DNA of 64,000 nt from Entoloma clypeatum (GCA_963565915.1 OY751488.1:4216001-4280000); one strand, 5' to 3'; shown: positions 1 to 11,892, counted from the first letter of the stretch. Translations and numbers: made by a program. The notes: generated from the letters alone by a model not told the origin.

Positions 1-642
1 ATCCGTTTGCCAGACGGAGGCTACATTCCTTGCGAGCCTAGTAATATTAGTCAGAAGGATCGGGTAGAGCAATTGTCGGCCAATAAGCAATTGTATCAAG
101 GATATTTTGAAGACGAGCAAGCTCCTGGCCTACTCAACCTTGCGCAAATACAGGACAATTCAGACTACTCTCTGTTTACGAATAAGCCTCGCGATCAGTG
201 AGACGAGAATCTGCGGTTGATGCAAGAAGGGATGGCCAAGCGCGACCAACAGATCGTGGCATTGAACAATCTCATAGCGCAACAACAGGCCGGTACGGCA
301 GTCCCACCATTAAACCCGGTTCAGCAGCCATTTAATAATTTCAATATGTATACGCAACCATACGGTACTGCTCCGGCGGTTCCCGTACACTATACCCCAG
401 TTCAGAATTCTTTTATGTCTGGAATATCAAACCCAGTTCCCCAGAATGTGGCACTGCAGAATCGAGTCGCGATGCCGGGAATGATGCCAGTCCAGCAACA
501 GTTACCCATCAATGAGCCTGAGGGTACTTCGGGAAAGCCTGATATGCAGGAAGCATTCCTCGCGATGACTAAAGCGATGCAGGACATCAGTCAATTCGTA
601 GTCACCCAATCGGGGAACGCCAAGAAGGAATCGGGTTTTTAG
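1..642 (+). pseudogene. Gyp1 Gag, 5'-truncated by the window edge
   Basis: The frame is open from base 1, so the true start lies outside the window. The C-terminal part is rich in Gln, Pro and Met, as expected of a structural Gag tail, and no CCHC zinc knuckle is visible. One in-frame TGA at 199-201 interrupts it; CGA to TGA at a CpG is the simplest origin. The frame ends in TAG at 640-642, abutting a possible slippery heptamer that leads into the protease frame. Assignment as Gag rests mainly on its position upstream of the protease and RT. Confidence 0.6.
633..642 (+). promoter_or_regulatory. Candidate -1 ribosomal frameshift site, Gyp1 Gag to protease
   Basis: In the Gag frame the sequence reads G GGT TTT TAG: an XXXYYYZ slippery heptamer (633-639) with the Gag stop as the next codon. 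The downstream protease frame is exactly -1 relative to Gag and is open across this point. Gyp3 has the same layout at 21702-21711. A plain 1-bp deletion in a decayed element would give the same frame relation, so the site is inferred. Confidence 0.45.
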
Positions 643-647
643 AACGT

Positions 648-1766
648 TTGAGGAAGGCGAAGCAGATTCCAGCAAGGTCTAGGGTTGAAAAGAATCGTGC
701 CAAATCGCCGGAGAAACGGACTGAAAACCGAGACCCAGATAGTGAAACAGAAAATGAAATAGAAAAAGATATTGAAGAAGTCGAGGAAGTAGATAGCGAT
801 GATGATGAGGCAGAACCTGAGTTAACGCCGAAGCCATCGGCCAAGACAAAGTCTGTCACCCAAAAAGATAGTGACCGAGCGTTTACCCGCGAAGAAGTCA
901 CTAGACCAGCAGTTGATTTGCCGTTTCGTGATGTACCAGAAGTCGCTTTTGTTCCCCTTGGTAAAAATAAAAGACCCGACCACGAGACCATCCCCGACGT
1001 TGATCGAAAGGGACCGGTGTTTCGCAGCAAGGCACCTATCGAAGAACAATTGAAGGGTGTCGCGGTCTCGGCAGTGCTCGAGACTCCGATCATGATTGCA
1101 TTGGGTGATTTATTGAGGGCAGATAAAGTAGTACAAGAGGAATTGCGAAAGCTATTGACTAGGAAGAGAGTACCTGCGAACGTTCAAGCGTTGAACCTGC
1201 TAGATTCAATGGACGACAGCCAGTTGTCATATTGGAAAAAGTTTGCCCAAACAAATGAACTAGAAGATATAGTTAAAGTAGATGAATTGCCAGTGGCGTC
1301 GTTCATGATCATGGAACAGACTATAAACAACCTACCTGTCGGTTCGGTGGTCGTCTCGGACCCCGTCTTACAGTATCTCGAGAGTTTGCCGCCTGGGACA
1401 GCACCTAAACCAGTATATGTCGCACAGGAATCGCAGAGTCTTCAGACAGTAAGTGCCGTGGTGAATGGAATGATGGAAGAACAGTGTATTCTTGATGGAG
1501 GCTCCCAGATCGTCTCGATGTCGAAGGCTGCAGCCGTCGCGATGAGGCTTTCGTGGGATCCAGATATATGCATCCATATGCAAAGTGCCAATAAGCAAAT
1601 CGAAAAGTCGCTGGGACTATCGCGAAATGTGCCGTTCCGTTTTGATCACATTGTAGTCTATCTGCAGGTCCATATTATAAATGAGCCAGCCTATAGAGTG
1701 CTTTTGGGGCGACCTTTCGACGTGGTAACTTGTAGTAATTATCAAAATGATAGAGATGGAGGACAA
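648..1766 (+). pseudogene. Gyp1 Gag C-terminal linker and retropepsin-like domain, first part
   Basis: The first about 150 codons are highly charged (Glu/Asp/Lys/Arg) linker. The last about 100 codons hold a retropepsin-like fold: an Asp-Gly-Gly-Ser core (LDGGSQIV) near 1492-1515 and a later hydrophobic YRVLLGRPF stretch typical of the second half of gypsy proteases. The usual DSG/DTG is DGG here. The frame is cut at codon CAA (1764-1766) by copia-1 and continues in phase at 7608. No start codon is needed if it is translated as a -1 fusion to Gag. Confidence 0.6.
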
Positions 1767-2074
1767 TGTTGAAACTTTTCCATCACGTAGATTAGATTAG
1801 ATTAGATTATATCACGTGACCTTAGACATCTTCAATTACATACTTGTTTGGTTGGTACAAACAGTAGTACAGTATATAAGACCAGGAAACTGTCAATATC
1901 AACAAGTTGTCTCTTGACTCTTAACCAGCTCCATCGCTCTTACCAGCCTCAACCGCTCTCATCAGCCTCACCCCTCCCAAACCATGTAAGTGGCTAGAGC
2001 AGTTATGTAGAGTACTTCCACTGTAGCTGGTTGCTCAGTACATCTGTGGCTAACGCCCAGGTGGAACTTCAACA
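1767..2074 (+). repeat. copia-1 5' LTR
   Basis: 308 bp with TGTTGAA/TTCAACA terminal inverted repeats. It contains a short GATTA tandem run (about 1788-1808) and a TATA box TATATAAG at 1873-1880, which probably drives the element's transcript. The matching 3' copy is 7295-7602. Confidence 0.95.
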
Positions 2075-2089
2075 GGTTATGGGCCCCGG
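2075..2089 (+). promoter_or_regulatory. copia-1 primer binding site, initiator-tRNA anticodon arm type
   Basis: GGTTATGGGCCCCGG follows the LTR with no gap. Its complement contains GGGCCCATAACC, the usual anticodon stem-loop of eukaryotic initiator tRNA-Met with anticodon CAT. Drosophila copia is known to prime from a cleaved half of this tRNA. The same 15 bases occur at the corresponding place in copia-2. Confidence 0.75.
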
Positions 2090-2436
2090 ATAGCAGAGGG
2101 ACTTGGGAAACGCTGGCAACAGCGAGTACCTGCCCACTCTACCCTGGTTGGCGAAGAACCGATCGAAAGATCTAGGTTCTGAGTCATACTTCTTCACATA
2201 TGAACCTGGGAATGTCATTATGACAAGTACCTGTCATGAAGCGTCCCTAAGGGGATTGACCTAGTACACTCCATGTGGAAACGTTGATCGCACCTTATAC
2301 GTTTCCGACATATAAAGGGTTTTCCCGTGACCGCTATTCCTAAAGGGAATATGTCATAAGGAATCATTTAATTGTTTTCTTGAATCATATTCATAACACA
2401 TCACTGATTGGGAACCCTTTTTTAGATTCATCTACA

Positions 2437-3675
2437 ATGTCTACCTCTCGCTCCGCCCTCGACTCCATCGTCGTCTTCGACGGCATTGACTACCAAAGCT
2501 GGGCTGAAAAGATGAAATCCTACCTCCTCCACCAAGGAGTCTGGCGCATCGTGTCCGGCGACATTGAGCGACCTGACATTGCGGACTTTACCGTCACGGT
2601 CTCCACTCCTGCCTCTGCCACCTCGACGTCTGCGACCCAGCCTCCGGTCATCACCACCACCGTCGACCAGCCCGCCTTCCACAAAGAAAGGAAGACCTGG
2701 ATCAGGGACGACGACATGGCCCTCGGCTCCATCCACCTCAAAGTCTCCGAGGCGATCAGGAGGCACATCAAGGACGCCAAGTCCTCAAAGGAGGCCTGGA
2801 CATCGCTAAAGGATTCCTATTCAAAGGTCTCCCCCGCCACCATATTTGGCGACTTCAAAGCCGCTGCCTCCTTCAAGCTGTTGGGTCGTGACCCCGTACC
2901 AGAAATCGAGCGCCTTGGATCACTCTTCGCTCGCCTCAGCGACGCGAAATTCATCGTGCCTGATCTGATGCAGGCTATGATCCTGGCAAGTGCCATTCCT
3001 GACGCCTGGTCATCCCTCTCCACCGCCCTCTTCCAGGTCTACGATGCCGACGACTTCACATGGCAGGCCGTCACCGACAGCATCGTCTCAGAATACCGGC
3101 GCAAGTATGCGGTAGGGTCTACTCGGGCGTCCAACGAGCAGGCCCGGAAAATCTCCGGGACTAAGCAAAAGGGGCAAGACCCCAAATGGAAAAAGCAGAC
3201 AGCGCCGAGTACCTCATGTAACAACACTGACGAGCAGACTAACTCGAACGACCCAAGTACCGCTTCTGAAAAGAAGAAGGGAAAGGGACGCTGGCGCAAC
3301 CAGAAGAAACGCGCCAACAACGCGGACAACGAGTCTGACTGCGCCGAGGAGATGGTCGAATTCATTGCTCCGGCCATTGAGCAGCCCCCTCATCGTCCTG
3401 CTCCTTGTCCCCTTCCTCCTCGTCAACGTGCCCCTTGCCCTCTCCCTCCTCATCATGCACCTACCTTCACCACTGTAACGGGCCGCGGGAAAACTACGAG
3501 TACCGCGCAACCTGAGTCAGAGAAAATGCAGTCACTCCTGCAACGCATGAACCCGCCTCCTTCTCAGTACACCGGGCTTCTGGAAAGCCATCTGTGTGGA
3601 AAAAGAACGAGAGGGTGCGAAGACTTGCCCGAGAAATCGGTGCTCAACCCTCTGGGTCAAACCTACGTATCTTAG
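2437..3675 (+). pseudogene. copia-1 Gag
   Basis: A copia-type Gag (UBN2-like) with N-terminal YQSWAEKMKSYL and WRIVSGD motifs; copia-2 has the same WRIV.GD motif. I chose the ATG at 2437 because the residues after it align with the copia-2 start; an in-frame ATG at 2380 would add 19 residues. The C-terminal third has a Lys/Arg/Asn-rich stretch and a Pro/Cys/His-rich repeat, with no CCHC knuckle. The frame runs to 3675, but from about 3594 the correct reading is in another frame. Confidence 0.75.
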
Positions 3676-4496
3676 ATACCATCATTCCTGACATTGACGA
3701 AAGGCCGGCTAAACAGCGTCGCATAGCCCCGTCGAGAGAAGAATTGCTGAAGATGATGGACATCGACCAGGAGCGGATGGGGCCGGATGTGTTTGAGGAT
3801 GAGATAGAACTTGACGGTTCATCAAAACCCTTTCTTGAACCTTATCAATTGCGGAATGCTAATAATACCTCTCAACAGACGTATAATATATTAGCCAGTA
3901 CCAGTACAGAGTGCGTAGATCACATTAGCAGTGATCTACATAAAAAATATATTAAACATTTCGCCTCTTGTACACATTGTAAGGAAAAAGAACGCGCACA
4001 ATGGATATTAGACTCCAGCGCCTCTTTACACTTCACCTATGAGTTTAAGGACTTTGCATATTATAGACCTCTCATGGTCAAGCGATTTGTCCAAACTGCA
4101 GCCAAAGGGAAGAAACTGGAAATACTCGGAGTTGGGGCCGTTCCAGTACGGCACACCCTAAATGGGGAAGTTAAAACCCATCTTCTCAGACCGGTGTTCT
4201 ACATCCCGGACATGGACACACGCCTATTATCCCTAGGCGTCTTCCTTAACCATGGTTACAAAGTAGATGGGACTTGTGGAGAGATCAACATCTCCAAAGG
4301 GCTGAGCAAAATCCAGTTTTCGCCCCACATCCTTGGTCAAACCATTTACTGGTTAGACACTGAAATACGCTATGACCAGATCCATGCGATCTCAAGCAAA
4401 ATCACTGTGAAACATGGCACAAGCGCCTTGGTCACCCAAATGATCAAGCACTCCGAAAGATTCCCACCAGTACCAAAGGGGTATCTGAAACACTAG
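3594..4496 (+). pseudogene. copia-1 protease and pre-integrase region
   Basis: Contains WILDSSASLHFTYEF (about 4001-4045), the copia protease active site, with Asp-Ser-Ser in place of Asp-Ser-Gly; copia-2 keeps DSG at the same place. A Cys-containing spacer precedes it and a pre-integrase region follows. The frame overlaps Gag by 82 bp, implying a frameshift near 3590. It ends in an artefactual TAG at 4494-4496 after about one lost base near 4470. The correct frame downstream restores a Cys-x2-Cys zinc motif leading into the integrase. Confidence 0.75.
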
Positions 4497-4543
4497 TATG
4501 TGAGAAATCACAGGAAAGTTGCACAGGTTGCCTCAAAGGGAAA

Positions 4544-5599
4544 ATGCCGAATCAGTCATATCCCAATTCGATGACAAGGGCAACCAAAACCTTTGATCTG
4601 ATCCATTCCGATCTCAAACAGATATCCACGGCATCATACCACAAATATAAATATTTCCTTACATTTTTGGACGACTGTTCATCCCACGTCTGGGTCGTCT
4701 TGCTTAGGAAAAAGTCAGATGCCATCACGGCACTACGACAATTCCTTGCGATGATCCAGAATCAATTTGCCGCCACCCCTAAGAAATGGCGAGTTGATGG
4801 AGGTGGAGAGTTTAACGAATACAAGAATGTGCTTGCCGATCATGGAATTCTGGTCGACGTCACGCTCCCGTATCAGCACCAGCAGAACGGTAGAGCAGAA
4901 CGGATAAATCGAATCCTGTGGGAGAAATCTCAGGCCTTGCGCTTCGACGCGTGCTTACCCCCTATGTGGTGGGAATTCTGTTTGGAACATGCAGCTTTTC
5001 TCTACAACAGAACCCCCATGCAGCGTCTCGAATGGGATACCCCTTACTTCAGGGTGACCAATGAGATTCCCGATATGTCAAGCATCAGAGTCTTCGGATG
5101 TCAGGCATATGTGTATATCCCAAAAGAAAAACGTAGAAATTCCCTGGAGTCTAGATCTCGATTGATGATTTATCTCGGATCAAAGCCAGGGGTCAAAGGA
5201 TACTGTTTTATGGATCCTGAGACTAATACAATTTTCATGGGTGGGAAAGCTATCTTTGATGAAAGCAAGTACCCTAGATGCCACATTGACCCTTTGCCAG
5301 AAAACCATCCAGAAATGGAAAACCCAGAACCGGCTGATGAGTTTGAGGACCTCATCCCCGGAAACGATGACAATGACAGCCATTACAAAAAACCTCACGA
5401 CCCTGTTCCCACTGGACAGGATCACCCTGAATCAGACGATGACTTGCCGTCTAGCGAGCCCGACGATGAACCGCGAGTACCCACTCCGGAACCCGAACAA
5501 GTACCAGATCGACCGATCAGGGAACGACGAGTTTGGAGAATGCCAGATAGCATCTATGGGGAAGACACCCCTGCTTCTGATCTTGAAAAAATGGATTGA
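4544..5599 (+). pseudogene. copia-1 integrase
   Basis: Integrase core with the D,D-35-E residues visible: Asp in HSDLKQ (about 4603), Asp in VDGGGEF (about 4796) and Glu in NGRAERINR (about 4898). An acidic, proline-rich linker typical of copia polyproteins follows. The frame ends at TGA 5597-5599 and resumes in the same frame at 5630, so this is a single nonsense change (CGA to TGA would fit). Confidence 0.85.
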
Positions 5600-5629
5600 A
5601 GACATAGATTAGGCGGTCAAACAGCATGG

Positions 5630-6478
5630 ATGAACGAGCTCCTAATGGAGGCAATCTCTATCCAAGTGGGCATCATTGAAATGTCACACAAAGATATATA
5701 CCCTCTTCCAAACAAAGAAGATTGGTATGCAGCAGAACAAAAAGAGCTAGACATGCTCAAAAGCCGCGGGGTGATCACGGAGTTAGTACCCCTACCTACA
5801 GGGAGGAAAGCACTAAGGAACAAATGGGTTTACAACAAAAAATCCGACTGGCGTCTGAAAGCGCACCTTGTTGCAAAAGGCTTCTCACAGGTAGAAGGGA
5901 TCGATTTCGATCAAATCTTCTCACCAGTAGTGAGGTACGAGACCGTCCGATTGATTTTGGCATTGACAGCCCTTGAAGGGTGGTTCATGACATTCTTGGA
6001 CGTCTCATCAGCCTTCCTCTATGGAAGACTCCGTGAGGTAATTTACATGCGACAGCCTGAGGGCTACATGGTAAAAGGGAAAGAAAATTTCGTGTACCGA
6101 CTATACAAAGCCCTATACGGACTCAAGCAGGCCGCATTAGCCTGGTGGAGAGAACTCGATTCCTCCATGAAAAAGCTTGGCTTTGTCCGGCTTCACTCCG
6201 ATGCGGGAGTTTTCATTCACACAAGTACCAAAGGGAAAACTGTAATCGCCGTCATTTATGTCGATGACTCTGCTTTTCTCGGCACAAACCGAGAATACAC
6301 GCTAGAAAAGAAGAAGGCCTTCATGACAACATGGGAATGTAGGGACCTAGGCCACCTAGTGCCTGATGGGGAACTGAAAGAATTTCTCTCAATCCAAATA
6401 AGGCAACATGGGAAGAGGATCTTCATTGATCAAGTACTGTACCTTACCTTGAGAAAATTCTCGCATGTATGGGGATGA
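5630..6478 (+). pseudogene. copia-1 reverse transcriptase
   Basis: RVT_2-type RT. Visible motifs are the RNKWVYNKK entry, FDQIFSPVVRYETVRLIL, LYGLKQA and the catalytic YVDD (IYVDDSAFLG, about 6257-6286). The frame is lost near 6450 where a short tandem duplication (CTTACCTT) shifts it; the RNase H domain continues in another frame at 6469. Confidence 0.9.
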
Positions 6479-7227
6479 GCGAATCCAATGCCACCCATAC
6501 CCCACTCCCGACGGGCTACAAACCCATGAAGTCTGAAGATGAACCCAATGTGGAACTCAGATCCAAGTACCAATCCGTCATCGGATCACTATTGTACTTA
6601 ATGATCGGGACAAGACCCGACATTTGTTTTGCCGTGATCAAAATGTCCCAATTCTCCGCAAACCCTACCAAATGCCATTTAGAAGTGGCTAGGGATATTT
6701 GCAGGTATTTGAGGGCAACAAAAAATTATGCGATCATGTACGATGGTGATTCTGGGAAAGGGATCTACACATTTACAGACTCCGATTGGGCATCAGACGA
6801 AAACACCAGGAAATCCACCACTGGTTACTTCATATCGCTGGCGTCTGGAGCAATAACATGGGTTTCATCAGCACAAAAAACCATTGCGCTCTCTTCCACA
6901 GAAGCAGAATACATGGCGCTATCAGATTGCAGTCGCGCAGTAACATGGCTTAGAAGCATGCTTGCCGAACTTGGAATGCAGATCGGATCGGTTCCGATCT
7001 ATGGAGATAACAATGGCTCCGTCTTTATCGCATCCAACCCTGTAACTGAAAAGCGGTCCAAGCACATTGACGTGCGATTCCACTTCGTCAGAGAAAAAGT
7101 ATCCGAAGGCATCATTACGGTCGAATTCATCGAAGGAGTGAATAACCCTGCAGACCTTTTAACTAAGAATCTGGGGAAAATCCTCTTTAGCAAGTTTATC
7201 CCGTACTTCGGACTACTCAAAAACTAG
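6469..7227 (+). pseudogene. copia-1 RT C-terminus and RNase H
   Basis: Copia RNase H with FTDSDWASD, STTGYFISL, LSSTEAEYMAL and the closing NPADLLTKNL motif. The acidic catalytic residues in these motifs appear intact. The end at 7227 lies 60 bp before the polypurine tract, as expected for the 3' end of copia pol. Confidence 0.88.
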
Positions 7228-7287
7228 GCGAAAAAGAGTACCTATATGGGAAAAAGTAAGATGTATTTAGAAGTATGTACTAAATAT

Positions 7288-7602
7288 GGGGGGGTGTTGA
7301 AACTTTTCCATCACATAGATTAGATTAGATTAGATTATATCACGTGACCTTAGACATCTTCAATTACATACTTGTTTGGTTGGTACAAACAGTAGTACAG
7401 TATATAAGACCAGAAAACTGTCAATATCAACAAGTTGTCTCTTGACTCTTAACCAGCTCCATCGCTCTTACCAGCCTCAACCGCTCTCATCAGCCTCACC
7501 CCTCCCAAACCATGTAAGTGGCTAGAGCAGTTATGTAGAGTACTTCCACTGTAGCTGGTTGCTCAGTACATCTGTGGCTAACGCCCAGGTGGAACTTCAA
7601 CA
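7288..7602 (+). repeat. copia-1 polypurine tract and 3' LTR
   Basis: A run of seven G (7288-7294) directly precedes the 308-bp LTR (7295-7602), which matches the 5' LTR except for two G-to-A differences. One of the two is at a CpG. GACAA at 7603-7607 is the second copy of the target duplication. Confidence 0.93.
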
Positions 7603-7607
7603 GACAA

Positions 7608-7769
7608 CTCCTGACCATCAAGTGTCCGAATACTAGTCAGAAGATCACGATCGCGACGTCAGAACGAGGAAAGGATCCTGATCTATTGAAGAGGAAACGG
7701 CCCACCACTGAAGCAGATGGTACGGGTTTTCAATCTTCGATGAACTGGTCGGCCACCAGGGAGAGATAA
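7608..7769 (+). pseudogene. Gyp1 protease region, continuation after copia-1
   Basis: With copia-1 and one GACAA removed, codon CAA at 1764-1766 is followed in phase by CTC at 7608 and 53 further codons are open to TAA at 7767-7769. The last residues suggest the ancestral reading frame moves by one base near 7745 and runs into the RT frame through IINIDSSDIERPYIM, so the TAA is probably created by an indel. Confidence 0.65.
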
Positions 7770-7810
7770 TTATAAACATCGATTCTAGCGATATTGAGAG
7801 ACCATATATA

Positions 7811-9463
7811 ATGGCTTATGGCATTGCGGAAAATGGAAAATTTACGAGAGACGAAATTAGAGACCTGTATCTCGAAGCGTCGCGAGATAGTGTCGCGGAC
7901 GAGAACGCACAGGTCCTTTTAGGGGCATATTGGGACGGAAAATCGAGGGAACGTCCAGAATGGCTTTGCGATGACGAACAAGAAATATTAGACCAATATC
8001 ATGGTGGGATTGTACAAGTGCTAGCGGGTAAGAAATATAAACCTGTCGACAAGAAGGTGCGACCAGTATTGGGAGAGTTGTCCGAGACATTTTGCATAGT
8101 TCGCGAGATAAAAGGGGACCCCCTTGTGGAGTTACCAAAGTTGAACCCAAAACCACCGGGGTTTGCGCCCAAGGGTCGCTACACCCAGGAAAGGATGGAG
8201 CACATGGACAGTATACACGACCATGATTTTCTCTGGAAAGAAGAAATGAAACTAATACATCATTTATTGAGTGAACAGAATCAGGCTTTTGCATGGGATG
8301 ATTCGGAGCGTGGTAGCTTTCACGAGGATTTCTTTCCTCTGGTACAGATATCCGTGGTACCGCACACTCCGTGGGTACTAAGAAATATTCCTATTCCACC
8401 TGGGATACATGATGACGTGTGTAAGATAATAAGGACGAAGATGGCCGCGGGCGTGTACGAACCGTCGAATTCCTCATACAGATCCCGGTGGTTCTGTGTA
8501 TTGAAAAAGGATGGCAAGAGTCTCCGTATCGTACACAGTCTAGAACCGTTGAACCAAGTCACTATAGCACATTCGGGCCTTCCCCCAGCAACAGAGGAAT
8601 TAGCCAACCATTTCGCAGGACGTGCTTGTGGTGGAATGTTCGATCTCTATGTGGGATATGACGAGCGCAAGTTAGCGGTCCAGTCTCGCGACTTGACTAC
8701 ATTTCAGACGCCATTCGGTGCTCAAAGATTGGTCACTTTACCAATGGGTTGGACAAATTCGGTACCGATCTTTCACGATGATGTTACACATATATTGCAG
8801 GACGAAATACCAGATGTTACTATTCCCTACATCGACAATGTGGCGGTTCACGGCCCATCTATGCGATATGAGTTGCCTGATGGCAGATACAAAACTATAG
8901 AAGAAAATCCAGGCATTAGGCAATTTGTATGGGAACATGTACAGAATGTGAATAGAGTGTTACAGAGAATGCGGTATAGTGGAGGAACATTCTCTGGGTA
9001 TAAGTCGCTAGTATGCGCGAGCGAGATAGTGGTAGTTGGCCATCATTGCACGTACGAAGGACGGAGACCCGAGACAGATAGGTTCGGAGTTATAAGCCGC
9101 TGGGGACCTTGCAAAGATATACATGATGTGTGGTCGTTCCTTGGAATGGCTGGCACTTGTCGAAACTTTATTAGAGACTTCGCGAAGAAGGCGGAACCTC
9201 TAGTCAAGTTGACGCGAAGTCGTGAACTCTTTGTCTGGGGATCTGAACAGGAGAAGGCCATGCAAGACATAAAGGATGCTTTAGCGGCGTCCCCCGCAAT
9301 CAAGCCAATAGATTATCATGGTGGAGGTGTGGTGGTCCTTTGCGTAGACTCCTCGTGGTGGGCGGTTGGATTCTATATCTGTCAAGAGGAGGAGGGTGAT
9401 TCTAAGAAGAGGACATATGCGAAGTTTGCATCGATAACACTAAACGAGCGTGAGGCGAGATAG
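7811..9463 (+). pseudogene. Gyp1 reverse transcriptase, catalytic motif YIDN
   Basis: Gypsy RT of a type common in Agaricomycetes. Landmarks are SRWFCVLKKDGKSLRIVHSLE, FDLYVGYDER and LPMGWTNS, with the active site PYIDNVAVHGP (about 8827-8859). The second catalytic Asp of Y-x-D-D is Asn (AAT), which should abolish polymerase activity. RNase H starts near 9310 with LCVDSSWWAVGFY. The frame ends at TAG 9461-9463 and continues in the same frame at 9482. Confidence 0.88.
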
Positions 9464-9481
9464 TCGCAACCAAAGCGAGAA

Positions 9482-10291
9482 TTGTATGGTTTATTTCGCG
9501 CATTGAAGGAGGTGAAGTTTTGGCTCTTGGGCTGTCGGAACCTGGTTATAGAGACCGATGCGAAGTATATCAAGGGGATGCTCAATAATCCTGGTCTTGG
9601 ACCAAACGCTGCTATAAATCGGTGGATTGATTACATTTTGATGTTCCACTTCACACTAAGGCATGTGCCAGGCAAGACCTTCGCACCCGATGGTCTATCG
9701 AGGCGAGAAGCGCAACCGGGGGATGAAACCTACCATATCGAGGAGGACTGGGTGGATGAACCAGATGGACCGCCACGGTACGAGTATCCCGATAAGGAAA
9801 ATGGTATCTCTAATGCGGAAAAGAATGACCCGTTAGAGTTCGACGAGTTTAAAACAAAGATAGACACACACGGTGGTTATCTTTGGGCTACGTCGGTTGA
9901 AGACTTCCGGGGAGAGCTTGCTGACGCTCGTGAGAGATCGAATATTGAACGATTATATCTTGGACGAGTGTGTAAGGCTGGACTGCTCTCGCAATTCGTG
10001 GGGGAACCAGCGTTGCCCGATGACTCTTTGAAATGGGATGAATCGATGCGAGAACCTTATGATGAGGATCATCGCACGATAACCGTGAAGTTGCAGGATG
10101 ACCGCATTCCTGACATCAAAATTTGGCTCGAGGACCCTTTTGTGAGACCAAACGGCCTGAATGACCGACAGTATAAACAGTTCGCGCAGCGGGCGAGACG
10201 ATTCTTTGTCGCTGATGATGGCCGGCTCTATAGAAGAGGTAGCGAGGGAAAGCACAAACTAGTGGTTGAGAAGGGGCATTGCATGTACTGA
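9482..10291 (+). pseudogene. Gyp1 RNase H C-terminal part and integrase linker
   Basis: Continues the frame of the RT segment after one TAG. VIETDAKYIKGML and LRHVPGKTFAPDGLSRR are typical of the second half of gypsy RNase H. An acidic linker of about 150 residues follows. The frame fails near 10285; one lost T restores the join to the integrase zinc domain (MYLMRASHD). Confidence 0.82.
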
Positions 10292-11583
10292 TGAGGGCGT
10301 CCCATGATAGCCTTGCGCACCGCGGCTTCTATGCAACAAAGGAGCTTATTGCGCAAAGATTCTGGTGGCCAGAATATGAGCGCGACGTTCGCCTATATGT
10401 CCAGACTTGTCATATATGTCAGCTGAGACAGAAGACATTGGTTCGCATTCCTCCTATGGTAACCCATATGCCGGGTCTGTTTCAGGTCCTGCATGCCGAT
10501 ACGCTACACATGATGCCGGCGTCGAACGGTTGTAAATACATTGTTCACGGCAGCTGTGCACTATCGACATGGATGGAAGGGCGGCCGCTAAGGCAAGAAA
10601 TGGGTTGGACTGTTGGGCACTGGCTCTTCGAAGACATACTATGTAGGTGGGGCAGTATGGTAATGATTGTGACCGATAACGCGGGGCCATTCAAGAAAGC
10701 TTCGGCCTGGATAGAACAGAAGTATGGAATTAAGGGGATCATGATATCGGCTTATAATTCTAGAGCAAATGGACGGATTGAGAGGCCGCATTGGGATGTT
10801 CGTCAGGCTTTGTTTAAGGCCACAGGCGGTGATATCAGCAAGTGGTTCTGGTTCTTCCACCATATGATGTGGGCAGATAGGATCACGATTCGGAAGGGTT
10901 TGGGATGCTCGCCATATTTTGTGTGTACAGGGGCGCATCCCATCCTTCCCCTAGATATTGTTGAGGCGACGTGGCTAGTGAAACTTCCAGATGGGCCGCT
11001 GTCAATGGCGGACCTGATCGGATTTAGGGCTTGTGCGCTCGTGAAGCACAAAGTGCACGTCGATGAGATGCGTAAGTGGGTTACGCGTGCCAAGATGACG
11101 GCGGTACTTCGTTATGAGCAAGAGCACCGGCATAAAATCAGAGATTATGACTTTAGAGAGAGAGATCTAGTGTTAGTCCGCAATACAGCAGTTGAAAATA
11201 GTCTCGACAAGAAAATGAAGCCCAGGTACTTTGGTCCTATGGTGGTCGTCGCGAGGAATAAAGGTGGAGCATACATCATCACGGAACTGGATGGGTCGGG
11301 ATGGCATGAGAAGGTTGCAGCATTTAGGCTCATTCCCTACCATGCGAGACGTGCCATTGCAGTCCCTAAAGGGGTGTTAGACTTCATCGATATTACAAAA
11401 GCGACATTGGAAGGATTGAAAAATTCGACCGAGACTGCTAAGGACAGCGGTGAGGACCTGTGGTTCGACGGAACGAGGCTGGACATAGATAAGAATGACA
11501 GGTTTGAGGATACGCCTCGCGAGGTTACCGTAGATGATGTGGGGGCAGTCTCGGACGAGGATTCCAGCTCGGATGATGAATGA
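10279..11583 (+). pseudogene. Gyp1 integrase
   Basis: An HHCC zinc domain (ASHDSLAH and CHICQL, about 10306-10425) is followed by a D,D-35-E core: Asp in LHADTLH (about 10498), Asp in VTDNAGPF (about 10675) and Glu in NGRIERPHW (about 10780). All catalytic residues look intact, and the domain has no internal stop. A GPF/Y-like module (MKPRYFGPMVVV) follows. The acidic tail ends at 11583, with a further conserved-looking stretch in another frame. It is classed as a pseudogene because the polyprotein upstream is broken. Confidence 0.85.
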
Positions 11584-11834
11584 CCGGGCTCGCGGGACTT
11601 ACTTTGAAGGAAATCACCACTGGTATGATCTCGCGAGGCCTAGGGCCGTGTTGGAATGACTTAGCGATCATATTGGATGTCTATGTGCCAGCAGAGGAAG
11701 ACCTGTATTACAGACTATACAGTAAAAACCTCTACAAGGGGACATGTGGCTTTTGCTGTGGCAGGAAAGGTGAAGGGCAGTCTACTCATACTGCTCCTTC
11801 AATTCGGAGAGGAGAAGGTTGTGTCGCTGCTTAA
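11580..11834 (+). pseudogene. Probable C-terminal tail of Gyp1 pol in a shifted frame
   Basis: Overlaps the integrase stop by an ATGA. The first part (GLTLKEITTGMISRGLG then DDLAIILDV-like) reads as a structured tail rather than random sequence and could be the natural C-terminus displaced by a 1-bp indel. No known domain is recognised. An independent small ORF is the alternative. Confidence 0.3.
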
Positions 11835-11892
11835 GGTATTGTGCATACTTTAAGTTGTAATCAAGAGAAGAAATTGTAGTGAGAAATTGGGA

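Larger units (their letters stand above)
1767..7602 (+). mobile_element. copia-1: Ty1/copia element nested in Gyp1
   Basis: Two 308-bp LTRs (1767-2074 and 7295-7602) begin TGTTGAA and end TTCAACA. They differ at two positions in my hand alignment, so the insertion is recent. A perfect 5-bp target duplication GACAA lies at 1762-1766 and 7603-7607. Domain order Gag, protease, integrase, RT, RNase H defines the copia superfamily. The coding region has at least three frameshifts (about 3590, 4470, 6460), an in-frame TGA (5597-5599) and a changed protease active site, so it is non-autonomous. Confidence 0.95.

Noticed and set aside
1788..1808. GATTA tandem run as a microsatellite or telomere-like repeat
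   Set aside because: It is part of the copia-1 LTR and present in both LTR copies; not an independent feature.
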